Part shown: one piece after another, positions 35,191 through 43,482 of the stretch
Position numbering within the stretch: position 1 is the first letter of the stretch
Layout: each line of letters starts with the position of its first letter
DNA from: DATGPD01 sp041398565
Lineage (GTDB): Bacteria > Planctomycetota > UBA1135 > UBA2386
Assembly: GCA_041398565.1 (NCBI GenBank)
Contig: JAWKUN010000005.1
Coordinates: 992,001 to 1,056,000, forward strand
DNA: 64,000 nucleotides
Direction of reading: 5' to 3'
Position numbers and translations under genes: made by a program
The notes under the pieces: generated by a model
Told to the model about the DNA's origin: nothing
What the model saw: the letters and a program-made list of their open reading frames with translations, nothing else
Databases searched by the model: none

Positions 35191-36995
35191 AGTCCCTCTT
35201 CCCTGGTGTCGCCGTCTGGCTCGGCGCAACCGCGCCTGTCCTTTGGGCGCAGGACAAGCCGGAGCCCGTGGAGACCAAGCCCATGGAGGTGCCGCACTCC
35301 ATGGCGCGCAACCTCGGCGATCGCCGCATCGTCGTCGATGGGTCCCTCGAGGACTGGCCGCGGTCCTCACCCCTTCTCCTGCTCGACACGCGTCAGGTGA
35401 GCGGCACGGCGTTTCGCTCGTACCTGGGACCGAGCGACCTGTCGGCGCAGGCGTTCCTGGTGTGGGACACGTCCGACCTCTACGTCGCGGTGAAGGTGAA
35501 AGACGACTGGCATCGGCCCCTCGGCGCCCGCACCTACGGCGTCGACGAGATCCCGCCCGCCGACAACGTCATGCTCACCTTCGATCCCAAGCGGGACACG
35601 CGAGCCTACGGGCGTGATCTCGGCCGCAGCGACGACCGGGAATTCTGGCTTGCGGACGTGCCCGGTGCGGGCAAGGGCCGTGTGGTGTGTTGGGACCGCT
35701 TCCGCGGGACTGCGGGCTACGTCGACGGCGGTGCCCTCGCCGTGACTCGGGACGAGAAGCTCAAGGTGACCACCTACGAGGTTCGCCTGCCCTGGTCGTC
35801 GATCCTGACGGCGGACATCGAGCCCGCGATCGGCACGATCCTCGATCTCCAGGTGGTGGTGAACGACCTCGACGAGGTGACCGACGTCATGCCGCAGACG
35901 CGCGTCGGCTGGACCTTCGGGGTGGGGCCGCGCATCGATCCAGGCCTGTTCGGCTCCTTCGTGCTGCTCGGCGATGTCGACGGGCCGCACATCGACCTGC
36001 CCGAGTTTCCGTCGCCGCCGCCTGCCAAGGAGGACCCGGTTCCGGGACCGCGCTACTGGGTGGAGTTCTACGAGCAGCTGCGTGCCACCGAGCCCAAGCC
36101 GTACGAGGCGGCCGACGGGGATCCGCGCGTGGCGTTGGGCGCCCGTTTGCGCGCGCTCGAGACGCTCGAGAGTCACGTCGCCGCCTTCCCGCGCGTCGAC
36201 TTCCTGGAGTTCCAACAGCGCATCCACCGGCGCATGTCGCGGGAGTGTGCCGGGATCGTGGCCACTGGCCTTCCCTACTTCTGGAACTACGTCCTCGCGG
36301 ACGTGCGCCGGCGCGTCGAGGCAGCGACGCCGGAGGCGGGCTTCGTGCTCTTCCGGTTGCCGCAAGGCGGTTGGATCGTGCTCAGCAAGCAGGCCAAGTT
36401 CGCCATCGACCCCGCCGGCTACGGCGTCGAGCACCTCTTCTACGAAGTGCTCGACTTCGTGCTGTTGACGTCACCCCTCGACTCCACCAAGCGCAACGAT
36501 CAGCTGCTCGTGCGCATGCTGCTCACCGGTCGGACCTTGGCCACCCACATCGGGTTCCACCTGCCGGCCATCGAGGCCGGCAAGCTCGCGATCGCCGAGG
36601 TCGGCCAGGGGTACGACACGAAGGGCCTGCGCATCTCTGTTCTCGGTGACAAAGACGCCGACGGCAACCTGCCCCTGTCGGTGGGCTACCACGTGCGATG
36701 GCCCGACGGCGTGGTGTTGGTGCACAGTGGCAAGAGCTCCGTCGCCAGCCAGGCGCCGAGGGACGGCGGCGACGTCGACCTCTTGATCCTGTCCGCCGAC
36801 CACGTGGCGCCGGTGGCGGCGGCGCACGGCTTCGCGCCGAAGCTCACCGTGCTGGACGATGTCCTCACGTGTTCCACCCGGCCGGGAGGCCACGGTCGCA
36901 TCACTCTGGAGCAAGCGTTCGACCTGCAGTCCAACCTGCGCGCGAACAGGTCGGTGATCGTCGGACCTGGCGAGTTGCTGCGAGTGAGCCGCTGA
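35187..36995 (+). CDS. Secreted protein with CBM9-like domain and degenerate metallo-beta-lactamase-like domain
   Basis: A 602-residue protein with a short signal peptide (ending about AWA-Q 22). Residues about 35-265 resemble the CBM9/DOMON-like fold found at the ends of cell-surface proteins (VVDGSLEDWPRSSPLLLL, LYVAVKVKDDWH, LPWSSI). Residues about 385-600 resemble a metallo-beta-lactamase fold, but the metal-binding THxHxDH motif is replaced by TSPLDSTKRND, so it is probably inactive. The ATG overlaps the CPBP protease stop by four bases. The role is unknown; a non-catalytic sensor or binding protein is one idea. Confidence 0.55.
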   Translation: MKSLFPGVAVWLGATAPVLWAQDKPEPVETKPMEVPHSMARNLGDRRIVVDGSLEDWPRSSPLLLLDTRQVSGTAFRSYLGPSDLSAQAFLVWDTSDLYVAVKVKDDWHRPLGARTYGVDEIPPADNVMLTFDPKRDTRAYGRDLGRSDDREFWLADVPGAGKGRVVCWDRFRGTAGYVDGGALAVTRDEKLKVTTYEVRLPWSSILTADIEPAIGTILDLQVVVNDLDEVTDVMPQTRVGWTFGVGPRIDPGLFGSFVLLGDVDGPHIDLPEFPSPPPAKEDPVPGPRYWVEFYEQLRATEPKPYEAADGDPRVALGARLRALETLESHVAAFPRVDFLEFQQRIHRRMSRECAGIVATGLPYFWNYVLADVRRRVEAATPEAGFVLFRLPQGGWIVLSKQAKFAIDPAGYGVEHLFYEVLDFVLLTSPLDSTKRNDQLLVRMLLTGRTLATHIGFHLPAIEAGKLAIAEVGQGYDTKGLRISVLGDKDADGNLPLSVGYHVRWPDGVVLVHSGKSSVASQAPRDGGDVDLLILSADHVAPVAAAHGFAPKLTVLDDVLTCSTRPGGHGRITLEQAFDLQSNLRANRSVIVGPGELLRVSR

Positions 36996-37785
36996 CTGGG
37001 GGAAGCACCGAGGCAGTGGGCGCGATGGTCCGTGTCGCGCGCCACGGGTCGGACCGAGGTGTCGCCACCAACGAACGGACATGGTGGCAAGAGAAGCACC
37101 AGCAATTGCCCGGGCGCGTTTCGGCGATTCCGTGCTGCGGCCAGACAGTAGGGGTTTCCTCGACGGGATTGCCCTCGGGGTCATATGTCGCGAATCCACG
37201 ACAGTATCGATTTCGCGACTCGACCCTTGGCGATCCGCGTCCTCCGAAGAGAGGGCCGAGCGGCACGAAGTCCAGCGACAGAGCGATCCGCTGGCCGGTG
37301 CAACGTCGGATTGCAGGCTGCGACTACGATCCCATCGGCGATAGAGCGCAGGCGCAGCGATTTCCGTGTGTCACGCACGGCCCTATTGCGGCCGGAGCTG
37401 AAACTGAGGGCTCGCTCGCAGCAGTCGTCGCTACGCGTAGACGTGACGGGCGAAGGCTTCTATGTCGGGCCTGCCGTGCCGTTGGAGGTGGGCGAGCTCA
37501 GTCCATGGCAGCGGAACGACCTCGCCGAATCGCGCTGTCGCGCTGGTGGAGCCGAATGGAATACGGTGATTTCGCGGGCGCTTCTTCATCCGGCAAGAAA
37601 CAGGCGAAGCTGTCGAAAACGGTTTTTGCCTGGAACGGACTCGGGCTAGATGCAAGATCCAGCCAACCGGTGGCTTCGGCGACCGGCCAGCGTTTGCGCG
37701 GTCCTTCCAATGATCGTCACGCGAAGCTCGTCGAGCGCGGTTCGGCGAGGTCCTTCTTTCCACCTTTTCGCAGACCCCCCCTCCA
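36996..37785. other. Lower-GC region without a clear gene
   Basis: A 790-bp stretch between two confident genes. In six 60-base lines that I counted (37141-37260, 37321-37440, 37561-37680) G+C averages about 60 percent, clearly below neighbouring genes. Short open frames exist on both strands (for example plus 37185-37649 and minus 36901-37266), but none keeps the codon use of the genome over its length or shows a known motif. Decayed horizontally acquired DNA is the simplest explanation. Confidence 0.45.
37431..37660 (-). pseudogene. Possible frameshifted coding remnant
   Basis: On the minus strand two overlapping frames each look protein-like over a part: one (upstream) with TVFDSFACFLPDEEAPAKSPYS, and a second that takes over and ends with LPWTELAHLQRHGRPDIEAF before a stop at 37431. 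A single frameshift near 37550-37570 would join them. I do not recognise the product and the plus strand is also open here, so this is tentative. Confidence 0.2.
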
Positions 37786-38166
37786 ATGGCAGCCAAGAAG
37801 AGCAACGCGGCGATGGACTTCATCGTCGAGAGCCTGAAAAAGAATTCGAAGGCGAGTTACGCCGACATCCACGCCGCCGCCGAGAAGCGCGGCTACACGA
37901 TCTACCCCATCAACTACGGGCGCGCGAAGGCGATCCTCGGTCTGGTCAAGGTCGCGCCCCGCGGCCAAGGGCGCAAGGCGGTCAAGACAGGCCGCGGACC
38001 GGGCCGTCCGCCCATGAAGCGTGGCCCCGGTCGGCCGCCGAAGTCGGCCGCTGCGGCCGGCTCGCTCGACTCCGTCATCGCCGCGCTGAAGGAAGGTGAT
38101 CGCGAGCGCGATCGTTTCCGTCGTGCCCTCGAGCAGATCCGTTCGATCCTCGAAGGCATCCTGTGA
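37786..38166 (+). CDS. Small AT-hook DNA-binding protein
   Basis: A 126-residue basic protein. Residues 1-60 form a compact helical region (ASYADIHAAAEKRGYTIYPINYGRAKAILG) that may be a small winged-helix-like unit. Residues 68-86 hold two consecutive AT-hook-like cores (GRGPGRPPMKRGPGRPPK), which in other proteins bind the minor groove of AT-rich DNA. A charged helix follows at the C-terminus (GDRERDRFRRALEQIRSILEGIL). Nucleoid organisation or regulation of horizontally acquired, lower-GC DNA is plausible, and the gene sits right beside such a region. ATG 37786 is the only reasonable start. Confidence 0.7.
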   Translation: MAAKKSNAAMDFIVESLKKNSKASYADIHAAAEKRGYTIYPINYGRAKAILGLVKVAPRGQGRKAVKTGRGPGRPPMKRGPGRPPKSAAAAGSLDSVIAALKEGDRERDRFRRALEQIRSILEGIL

Positions 38167-38303
38167 TCGGTCGCGGCGGCCGCGCCCAGTCGTGGTCGCG
38201 CGGCCTCCCGTGCCGCTCGTTCGGCTAGGCGACAGCTCCGCGGCAGCTGAACGATGACGCCGGAGCTGCGCGCCGCGCGAGGATTCGCGTCGGCTCCCTC
38301 GGT

Positions 38304-39224
38304 CTATGGCGGCGGCGCTGTCGCCGCCTCCCAGGCCGGGGCGTAGACGTCACGCATCGCGTGCGAGATGCGGTCGCGCATCGCGTCGGCAATGCGCGCC
38401 GTCGTGGTTTCGCCCAGACCCTTACCGCCTCCCACCGCGTGGCCGTCGAGTTCGGCCACCGGCCACACGTCGCGCAGGGTCGACGACAGGAACATCTGGT
38501 CGGCGCTGCGCAGGTCGACAGGCGTGAGGTCTTGCTCGAGCGCGTCGATGTTCTCGAGGCGACACACGTCGAGGACGAGCGCGCGGGTGACGCCCGCCAG
38601 GATGCCCGCGCTGAGTGGCGGTGTCCGAACGATGCCCGCGGTCACCACGAACAGGTTGGCCGTCGAGGCTTCGGTCACGTGCCCGGCCGCATTCAGCATG
38701 ATGCAGTCGTCGGCGCCGCGTGCCTTGGCCTCGGCCAACGCCAGCACGTTGTTCAGGTAGTTGCCGCTCTTGATCGCCGGATCGAGGGCGCGGCGGTCGA
38801 CCCGCAAGCGCTCGACCAGAGCGAGCTTGGCAGGACGGATCGGCGCCGCGGGCAGCGCGCGCACGAGGATGAGGCAGCGCGATGGGCCGGGTGCGCAGCC
38901 GATGTCGATGCTCGGCGCGGTCCCCACGCCGCGGGTGACGATGACGCGGACGTACGCTTCGCCGCCGTCGTCGCTGCGCGCGGCTTCGATCGTGTCGCGG
39001 ACGCGGCGGGCGAGAACGTCGTCGGGCAGTCCGATGTCGAGGCGCAGCGCCGCGGCCGAGCTCTTGAGGCGCGCGAGGTGTTCGGGCCAGGCGAACGGCA
39101 CGCCGTCGTGGGTTCGGACGACCTCGTACACCGAGTCGCCGAACAGGAAGCCGCGGTCCATCACCGGGACCGTCGCTCGTTCGAGGGGCTGCACCCGGCC
39201 GTCGACGTTGCAGAGTTCGCGCAT
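38304..39224 (-). CDS. Class IV aminotransferase (branched-chain amino acid / aminodeoxychorismate lyase type)
   Basis: A 306-residue PLP enzyme of fold type IV. Visible features are the N-terminal VPVMDRGFLFGDSVYEVVRT, the PLP Lys in AIKSGNYLNNVLALAEAKARGADDCIML, the EASTANLF phosphate-binding motif and SAGILAGVTR. All catalytic positions are present. IlvE, PabC and D-amino acid transaminase share this fold; the YEVVRT and SGNYLNN blocks fit a branched-chain or D-amino acid enzyme, but the choice is open. It is divergent from purF across 132 bp. ATG 39224 gives the family N-terminus. Confidence 0.8.
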   Translation of the reverse strand: MRELCNVDGRVQPLERATVPVMDRGFLFGDSVYEVVRTHDGVPFAWPEHLARLKSSAAALRLDIGLPDDVLARRVRDTIEAARSDDGGEAYVRVIVTRGVGTAPSIDIGCAPGPSRCLILVRALPAAPIRPAKLALVERLRVDRRALDPAIKSGNYLNNVLALAEAKARGADDCIMLNAAGHVTEASTANLFVVTAGIVRTPPLSAGILAGVTRALVLDVCRLENIDALEQDLTPVDLRSADQMFLSSTLRDVWPVAELDGHAVGGGKGLGETTTARIADAMRDRISHAMRDVYAPAWEAATAPPP

Positions 39225-39356
39225 TCGGAGCACTCGGAGAGGGGGCGAGACCGCCGGCTGCGCCCGGCGGACCGCATCGCGGGTCTCCGCGCTCGGGACC
39301 CGACTCGGCGATGGTAAGCTACCGCCCCCGAGAGCTCCGCCTCGGGCTCGAATCAC

Positions 39357-40817
39357 ATGTGTGGCTTCATTTCGATCTTCGGACCCGAAGGCAGCGACGT
39401 GCTGCCCGACATCCTGAGCGGCCTCCTCGCCATCCAGCACCGCGGTCAGGATGCCGCGGGCATCGTCTCCTACCGCGACAAGTTCCGGGCCAAGAAGGGA
39501 CTCGGCCTCGTGCGCGAGGTCTTCGAGCAGAAGCACATGAGCCGCCTCAAGGGGCACATGGCGGTCGGCCACGTGCGCTACCCCACGGTGGGTGGCGGCG
39601 AAGACACCGACGTGCAGCCTTTCTGGCTCGACTTCCCGGTGAGCGTGGCCATGGCGCACAACGGCAACGTCACCAACTTCCTCGAGCTGCGGCGCGGCTA
39701 CTTCTCGAACAAGCTGGCGAGCGATTGTGACCTCGAGGCGGTGCTCTACGCCTTCGCCCACGACCTGATCCGCAAGGGCGAGCCCCGCGACATCGACGCC
39801 GAGGCCATCCGTAGCGCGGTGCGCGAGGTCTTCCGCGTCGTCAAGGGTGCATACTCGGTGGTCGGGATCGTGGCCGACGTGGGCATGTTCGCCTTCCGCG
39901 ACCCGTTCGGGATCAAGCCCATCATCCTGGGCCAGCGGCGCACTGCCGACGGCGGCGTCTTCTACGCCGTCGCCAGCGAATCCGTGGTCCTCGACGTGGC
40001 CGGCTACGAGATCGTGCGCGACCTGCGCGCCGGCGAGGCGCTGTGGATCGGCGAGGACCGCCAGCCGCAGTTCATGCAGGTGGGCGATCAGTCGCACCGG
40101 CCGTGCATCTTCGAATACATCTACTTCGCGCGGCCCGACTCCATCATCGATGGCGCTTCCGTGTACCACTCGCGCCTGGTGATGGGACGCAAGCTCGCCG
40201 AGACGTGGCGCAAGACCGGAATCGAGGTCGATGTCGTCATTCCGGTGCCGGAGTCATCGTGTCCGGCGGCCCAGGCCATGGCCGAGGCGCTGGGGGTGCC
40301 CTACCGGGAGGGCTTCGTCAAGAACCGATACGTCGGACGAACCTTCATCATGCCCAACGACGCTGCCCGTCGAGACTCGGTGCGGCAGAAGCTCAACCCG
40401 ATCCGCATGGAGTTCGAAGGCAAGCGTGTGCTCATCGTCGACGACTCGATCGTGCGCGGACACACCAGCCGACAGATCGTGCGCATCGCGCGCATGATGG
40501 GTGCCAAGAAGGTCTACCTGGCGTCGTACTCGCCGCCGCTCCTGCACCCGTGTCCGTACGGGATCGACATGTCCACGCGCCGCGAGTTCATCGCACGCGG
40601 CCGTACGGTCGAAGAGGTCGCGCGCGACATCGGCTGCGACCACCTCGTGTTCCAGAGTGTGCAGGACATGCTCGAGGCGGTGCGGCCGCTGCACGACGAC
40701 GACCGGCGCTTCTGTACGGCGTGCTTCGACGGCCACTACCCGACCGGTGACGTCACCGAGAACATGCTGACCGAGATCGAGAACGAGCGCTTGGCTGCCG
40801 CCGGCCAGACTCCGTAG
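39357..40817 (+). CDS. purF: Amidophosphoribosyltransferase
   Basis: First committed step of purine synthesis: glutamine and PRPP give phosphoribosylamine. The 486 residues start directly with MCGF, so Cys 2 is the glutaminase nucleophile and no propeptide is present. The N-terminal class II glutaminase shows AIQHRGQDAAGI, MAHNGNVTN and DPFGIKP. The C-terminal phosphoribosyltransferase has VPESSCPAA and the PRPP loop VLIVDDSIVRGHTS. The conserved cysteine-containing PYGIDMSTRREF block is present. It stands alone, not in a pur operon. Confidence 0.97.
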   Translation: MCGFISIFGPEGSDVLPDILSGLLAIQHRGQDAAGIVSYRDKFRAKKGLGLVREVFEQKHMSRLKGHMAVGHVRYPTVGGGEDTDVQPFWLDFPVSVAMAHNGNVTNFLELRRGYFSNKLASDCDLEAVLYAFAHDLIRKGEPRDIDAEAIRSAVREVFRVVKGAYSVVGIVADVGMFAFRDPFGIKPIILGQRRTADGGVFYAVASESVVLDVAGYEIVRDLRAGEALWIGEDRQPQFMQVGDQSHRPCIFEYIYFARPDSIIDGASVYHSRLVMGRKLAETWRKTGIEVDVVIPVPESSCPAAQAMAEALGVPYREGFVKNRYVGRTFIMPNDAARRDSVRQKLNPIRMEFEGKRVLIVDDSIVRGHTSRQIVRIARMMGAKKVYLASYSPPLLHPCPYGIDMSTRREFIARGRTVEEVARDIGCDHLVFQSVQDMLEAVRPLHDDDRRFCTACFDGHYPTGDVTENMLTEIENERLAAAGQTP

Positions 40818-40849
40818 AGCTTCTTCGCCTGGGAGTCCGCGTCACGCGG

Positions 40850-41749
40850 TCATCCGCGGCGGAGCCGCGGCACGCGCCGGCGCAGGCCCGGCACCAGCAG
40901 CAGCGCCTCGCGGGCGATCTTGCCGTCCATCTTGCTCTGCCCGACGCGGCGGTCGGTGAAGTGGATGGGCACCTCGAGCACGCGGAAGCCGGCGCGCGCC
41001 ATGCGGAACGCCATCTCGATCTGGAAGGCGTAGCCGTGTGCAGCGACCGCCTCGAGGTCGAGGCGGGCCAGCGCCGCCACTTGGTAGCAACGGAACCCGG
41101 CCGTGATGTCGCGGGTGGCCATGCCGAGCACCGTGCGGGCGTAGAAGTTGGCGCCGCGCGACAGCATGCGCCGTTTGAAGTCCCAGCCGACCGTACTGCC
41201 GCCGGTGACGTAGCGGCTACCGATCACCAGTTCGGCGTCTCTGGCGGCCGCCGCCAGCCGCGGGAGGTCCCACGGCGGATGGCTGAAGTCCGCGTCCATC
41301 TCGAACACCAGGTCGTAGCCGTGGGCGATGGCGTGGCGGAAACCGGCGATGTAGGCGGTACCGAGGCCCTGCTTGCCCTGCCGGTGCAAGACGGCGACGC
41401 GTGGATCACCCGCGGCGATGCGGTCGGCGATCGCGCCGGTCCCGTCGGGAGAACCGTCGTCCACCACGAGGACGTCGGTGGCGAGGTAGGCCAGGATGTC
41501 GGCGACCACGCGCTCGAGGTTGTCACGCTCGTTGTAGGTGGGCATCACCACCAGGCAGCGGCGCCCGCAGTCGAACGGCGCGGCGCGCAGCGGTCCGCGG
41601 CCGGCGCGCAAACCCGCGCTCGCCGCCTGCTCGGCTGCCTCGCGCTCCTGGCCGGCCAAGACCACGATGGCCTGGCTGTCGATACCACCGCGAATCCTGT
41701 CTTCGGCGGCCGGGTAGTCCGGCACGACGCACAGCCCGGACGCCGTCAT
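40850..41749 (-). CDS. Dolichol-phosphate mannosyltransferase-like glycosyltransferase (family 2)
   Basis: A 299-residue GT2 enzyme of the DPM1 type that transfers a sugar from a nucleotide donor to a lipid phosphate. The catalytic domain begins at CLVVMPTYNERDNLERVV (about residue 65), with VVDDGSPDGTG, FEMDADFSHPP (metal-binding DAD) and VIGSRYVTGGS. The C-terminus has the Q-S-K-M motif typical of this family (VGQSKMDGKIAREAL). No C-terminal membrane helices are seen. The first 64 residues are unique. The ATG overlaps the methyltransferase stop (ATGA), so the two are co-translated. Confidence 0.85.
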   Translation of the reverse strand: MTASGLCVVPDYPAAEDRIRGGIDSQAIVVLAGQEREAAEQAASAGLRAGRGPLRAAPFDCGRRCLVVMPTYNERDNLERVVADILAYLATDVLVVDDGSPDGTGAIADRIAAGDPRVAVLHRQGKQGLGTAYIAGFRHAIAHGYDLVFEMDADFSHPPWDLPRLAAAARDAELVIGSRYVTGGSTVGWDFKRRMLSRGANFYARTVLGMATRDITAGFRCYQVAALARLDLEAVAAHGYAFQIEMAFRMARAGFRVLEVPIHFTDRRVGQSKMDGKIAREALLLVPGLRRRVPRLRRG

Positions 41750-42399
41750 TCCAGCTTGGCTCCGACCCAGCAGCCGTCGCCGAGCGGCACGATGACCGCG
41801 TGCAGGTCGGCGCGGGCGGCCAGGAGGTCGTTGAAGTGGCGGACCGCGTGCACCGAGGGATCGGTTGCCGACGGGTCGAACAGCTCGCCGAAGGCGAACG
41901 CGTTGTCGACGAGGAGCAGGCCACGCGGACGCAGCACCCGCATCGCGTGCTCGAGATAGTGCGGGTAGTTCTCCTTGTCGGCGTCGATGAAGCAGGCGTC
42001 GGCGCTGGCCTCGTCAAGACGGCCGAGCACCTCCCTGGCATCGCCTTCGAGCACCTCGACGCGGCCGGCTACGTCCGACTTGGCGATCCACTGGCGCGCG
42101 AACGCGGCGTGCTTGGCCTCGCGCTCGATCGTCCGCACGCGTCCTTCGGGCCCGAGCGCGCGCGCCATGCAGATCGACGAGTAGCCGGCCAGGGTGCCGA
42201 CCTCGACGACGTCGCGTGCCCCGCGCAACCGCAGGAGGATCTGCAGGAAGCTCGCCTGCTCGGGCGCCACCCAGATCTGCGGGATGCCGGCCGCCGCCGC
42301 CGCCGCCTTCAGCTGGCGCAGGAAGTCGTCGTCCGTGCGCGTGCGCTCTGCCAAGTAGGCGAAGTGCTTTTCCGTGACCAGGGTCGACGAGCCCGACAT
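41746..42399 (-). CDS. SAM-dependent O-methyltransferase (CCoAOMT-like)
   Basis: A 217-residue class I methyltransferase of the caffeoyl-CoA O-methyltransferase family. The SAM site is VVEVGTLAGYSSICMA (about residues 65-80), followed by the acidic EREAKHAAFAR and the metal-binding FIDADKENY and LLVDNAFAFGELFD. Its substrate is probably a small catechol-like or polyketide compound, but that is not visible here. It is the first gene of a two-gene minus-strand operon with the DPM1-like glycosyltransferase and is only 14 bp from the divergent pyrE start. Confidence 0.84.
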   Translation of the reverse strand: MSGSSTLVTEKHFAYLAERTRTDDDFLRQLKAAAAAAGIPQIWVAPEQASFLQILLRLRGARDVVEVGTLAGYSSICMARALGPEGRVRTIEREAKHAAFARQWIAKSDVAGRVEVLEGDAREVLGRLDEASADACFIDADKENYPHYLEHAMRVLRPRGLLLVDNAFAFGELFDPSATDPSVHAVRHFNDLLAARADLHAVIVPLGDGCWVGAKLE

Positions 42400-42413
42400 G
42401 CGCTGCGAGCATA

Positions 42414-43013
42414 TTGCACACCTTGGTTCGGCCCGAGTCTTCTCCCACTCCGAAGTTCGATCCTGCCGCCGCGCGGGCCCGTCTCGTCGAGCTGGTGCGC
42501 GAGCGCGCCTACCGCGACGGCGTCGACGTCGTCCTCGCTTCGGGCAAGCGCTCGACCTTCTACATCAACGGCAAGGAAGTGACCCTGCACCCCGAGGGCC
42601 TCTGGCTGCTGGCACGCTTGATGTTGCACGAGCTGGCGGCCTTGCCGGCCATCACTGCCGTCGGTGGCCTGACGCTCGGCGCCGATCCGATGGCGGCGGC
42701 GATCTGCGCGCTCAGCCACGAGACCGGCCAGAACCTCGAGGCCTTTCTGGTGCGCAAGGAGGCCAAGGGCCACGGCACCGGCTCGCGCATCGAGGGCACG
42801 CTGCGCAAGGGGCAGAGGGTCGCCATCCTCGAGGACACGGTCACCACCGGCGGGTCGGCGCGCCGGGCGATCGACGCGGTGCGCGAGGTGGGTGCCGAGG
42901 TGGTTGTCGTGCTCGCCCTGGCCGACCGCGAGGACCCCGATGCCGATGCCTTCCGCGCCGAGTTCGACGTGCGTAGTCTGGTGACCTTGAGCGATCTGCG
43001 CGGCCATGGCTGA
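42414..43013 (+). CDS. pyrE: Orotate phosphoribosyltransferase
   Basis: Makes orotidine monophosphate in pyrimidine synthesis. The 199-residue product contains FYINGKEVTLHPEG, AVGGLTLGADPMA, the flexible catalytic loop RKEAKGHGTGSRIEG and the PRPP-binding VAILEDTVTTGGSA. These match the family closely. The start TTG 42414 (or TTG 42423) is only about 14-23 bp from the methyltransferase start on the other strand, so the promoters of the two genes must overlap the coding starts or pyrE is leaderless. The stop overlaps the flavin reductase gene by eight bases. Confidence 0.92.
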   Translation: MHTLVRPESSPTPKFDPAAARARLVELVRERAYRDGVDVVLASGKRSTFYINGKEVTLHPEGLWLLARLMLHELAALPAITAVGGLTLGADPMAAAICALSHETGQNLEAFLVRKEAKGHGTGSRIEGTLRKGQRVAILEDTVTTGGSARRAIDAVREVGAEVVVVLALADREDPDADAFRAEFDVRSLVTLSDLRGHG

Positions 43014-43482
43014 GCTCTCCCACGTCGCCCGCGCCCTGGCGCGCATCCCCAGCGGCCTCTTCGTCCTTTCCGCCGGGCGCAACGCCCCGATCGGGCTCTT
43101 GGTCTCGTTCGTGCAGCAGGTCGGCTTCGACCCCCCGGCGGTGGCGTTCGCCCTCAAGAAGGGGCGCGACCACGTCCTCGAGCTGCTGCGCCGCGAGCGC
43201 GCGTTCTGCCTGTCGGTGGTGCCCGAGGGCCACAAGGCTCTGCTCGGTCACTTCGCCGCGGGTTTCCCCGAGGGCACCGATCCCTTTGCAGGCATCGAGG
43301 TCGAGGAGGCGTGCAACGGCGTGCGCTTCCCACGCGCAGCCTGCGCACATCTGGCCTGTGAACTCGTGGGGGAGGCCGACTGGAGCGACCACCTCTTGCT
43401 CTGTGGCCACGTCGTCGGCGGCGCCGCCGAAGCCGAGGCGAAGCCATGGGTCCACCTGCGCAAGAACGGCCTCGGCTACTGA
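43006..43482 (+). CDS. Flavin reductase-like FMN-binding protein
   Basis: A 158-residue protein of the flavin-reductase-like split-barrel family. Typical elements are ALARIPSGLFVLSA at the start, LVSFVQQVGFDPPAVAFALKKG in the FMN region and LACELVGEADWSDHLLLCGHVVG near the end. The family reduces or binds FMN with NAD(P)H, often serving a partner oxygenase. It overlaps pyrE by eight bases at the 5' end and the next gene by 37 bases at the 3' end, so it is made together with the MocA/NfsA fusion, which also handles FMN. Confidence 0.82.
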   Translation: MAELSHVARALARIPSGLFVLSAGRNAPIGLLVSFVQQVGFDPPAVAFALKKGRDHVLELLRRERAFCLSVVPEGHKALLGHFAAGFPEGTDPFAGIEVEEACNGVRFPRAACAHLACELVGEADWSDHLLLCGHVVGGAAEAEAKPWVHLRKNGLGY

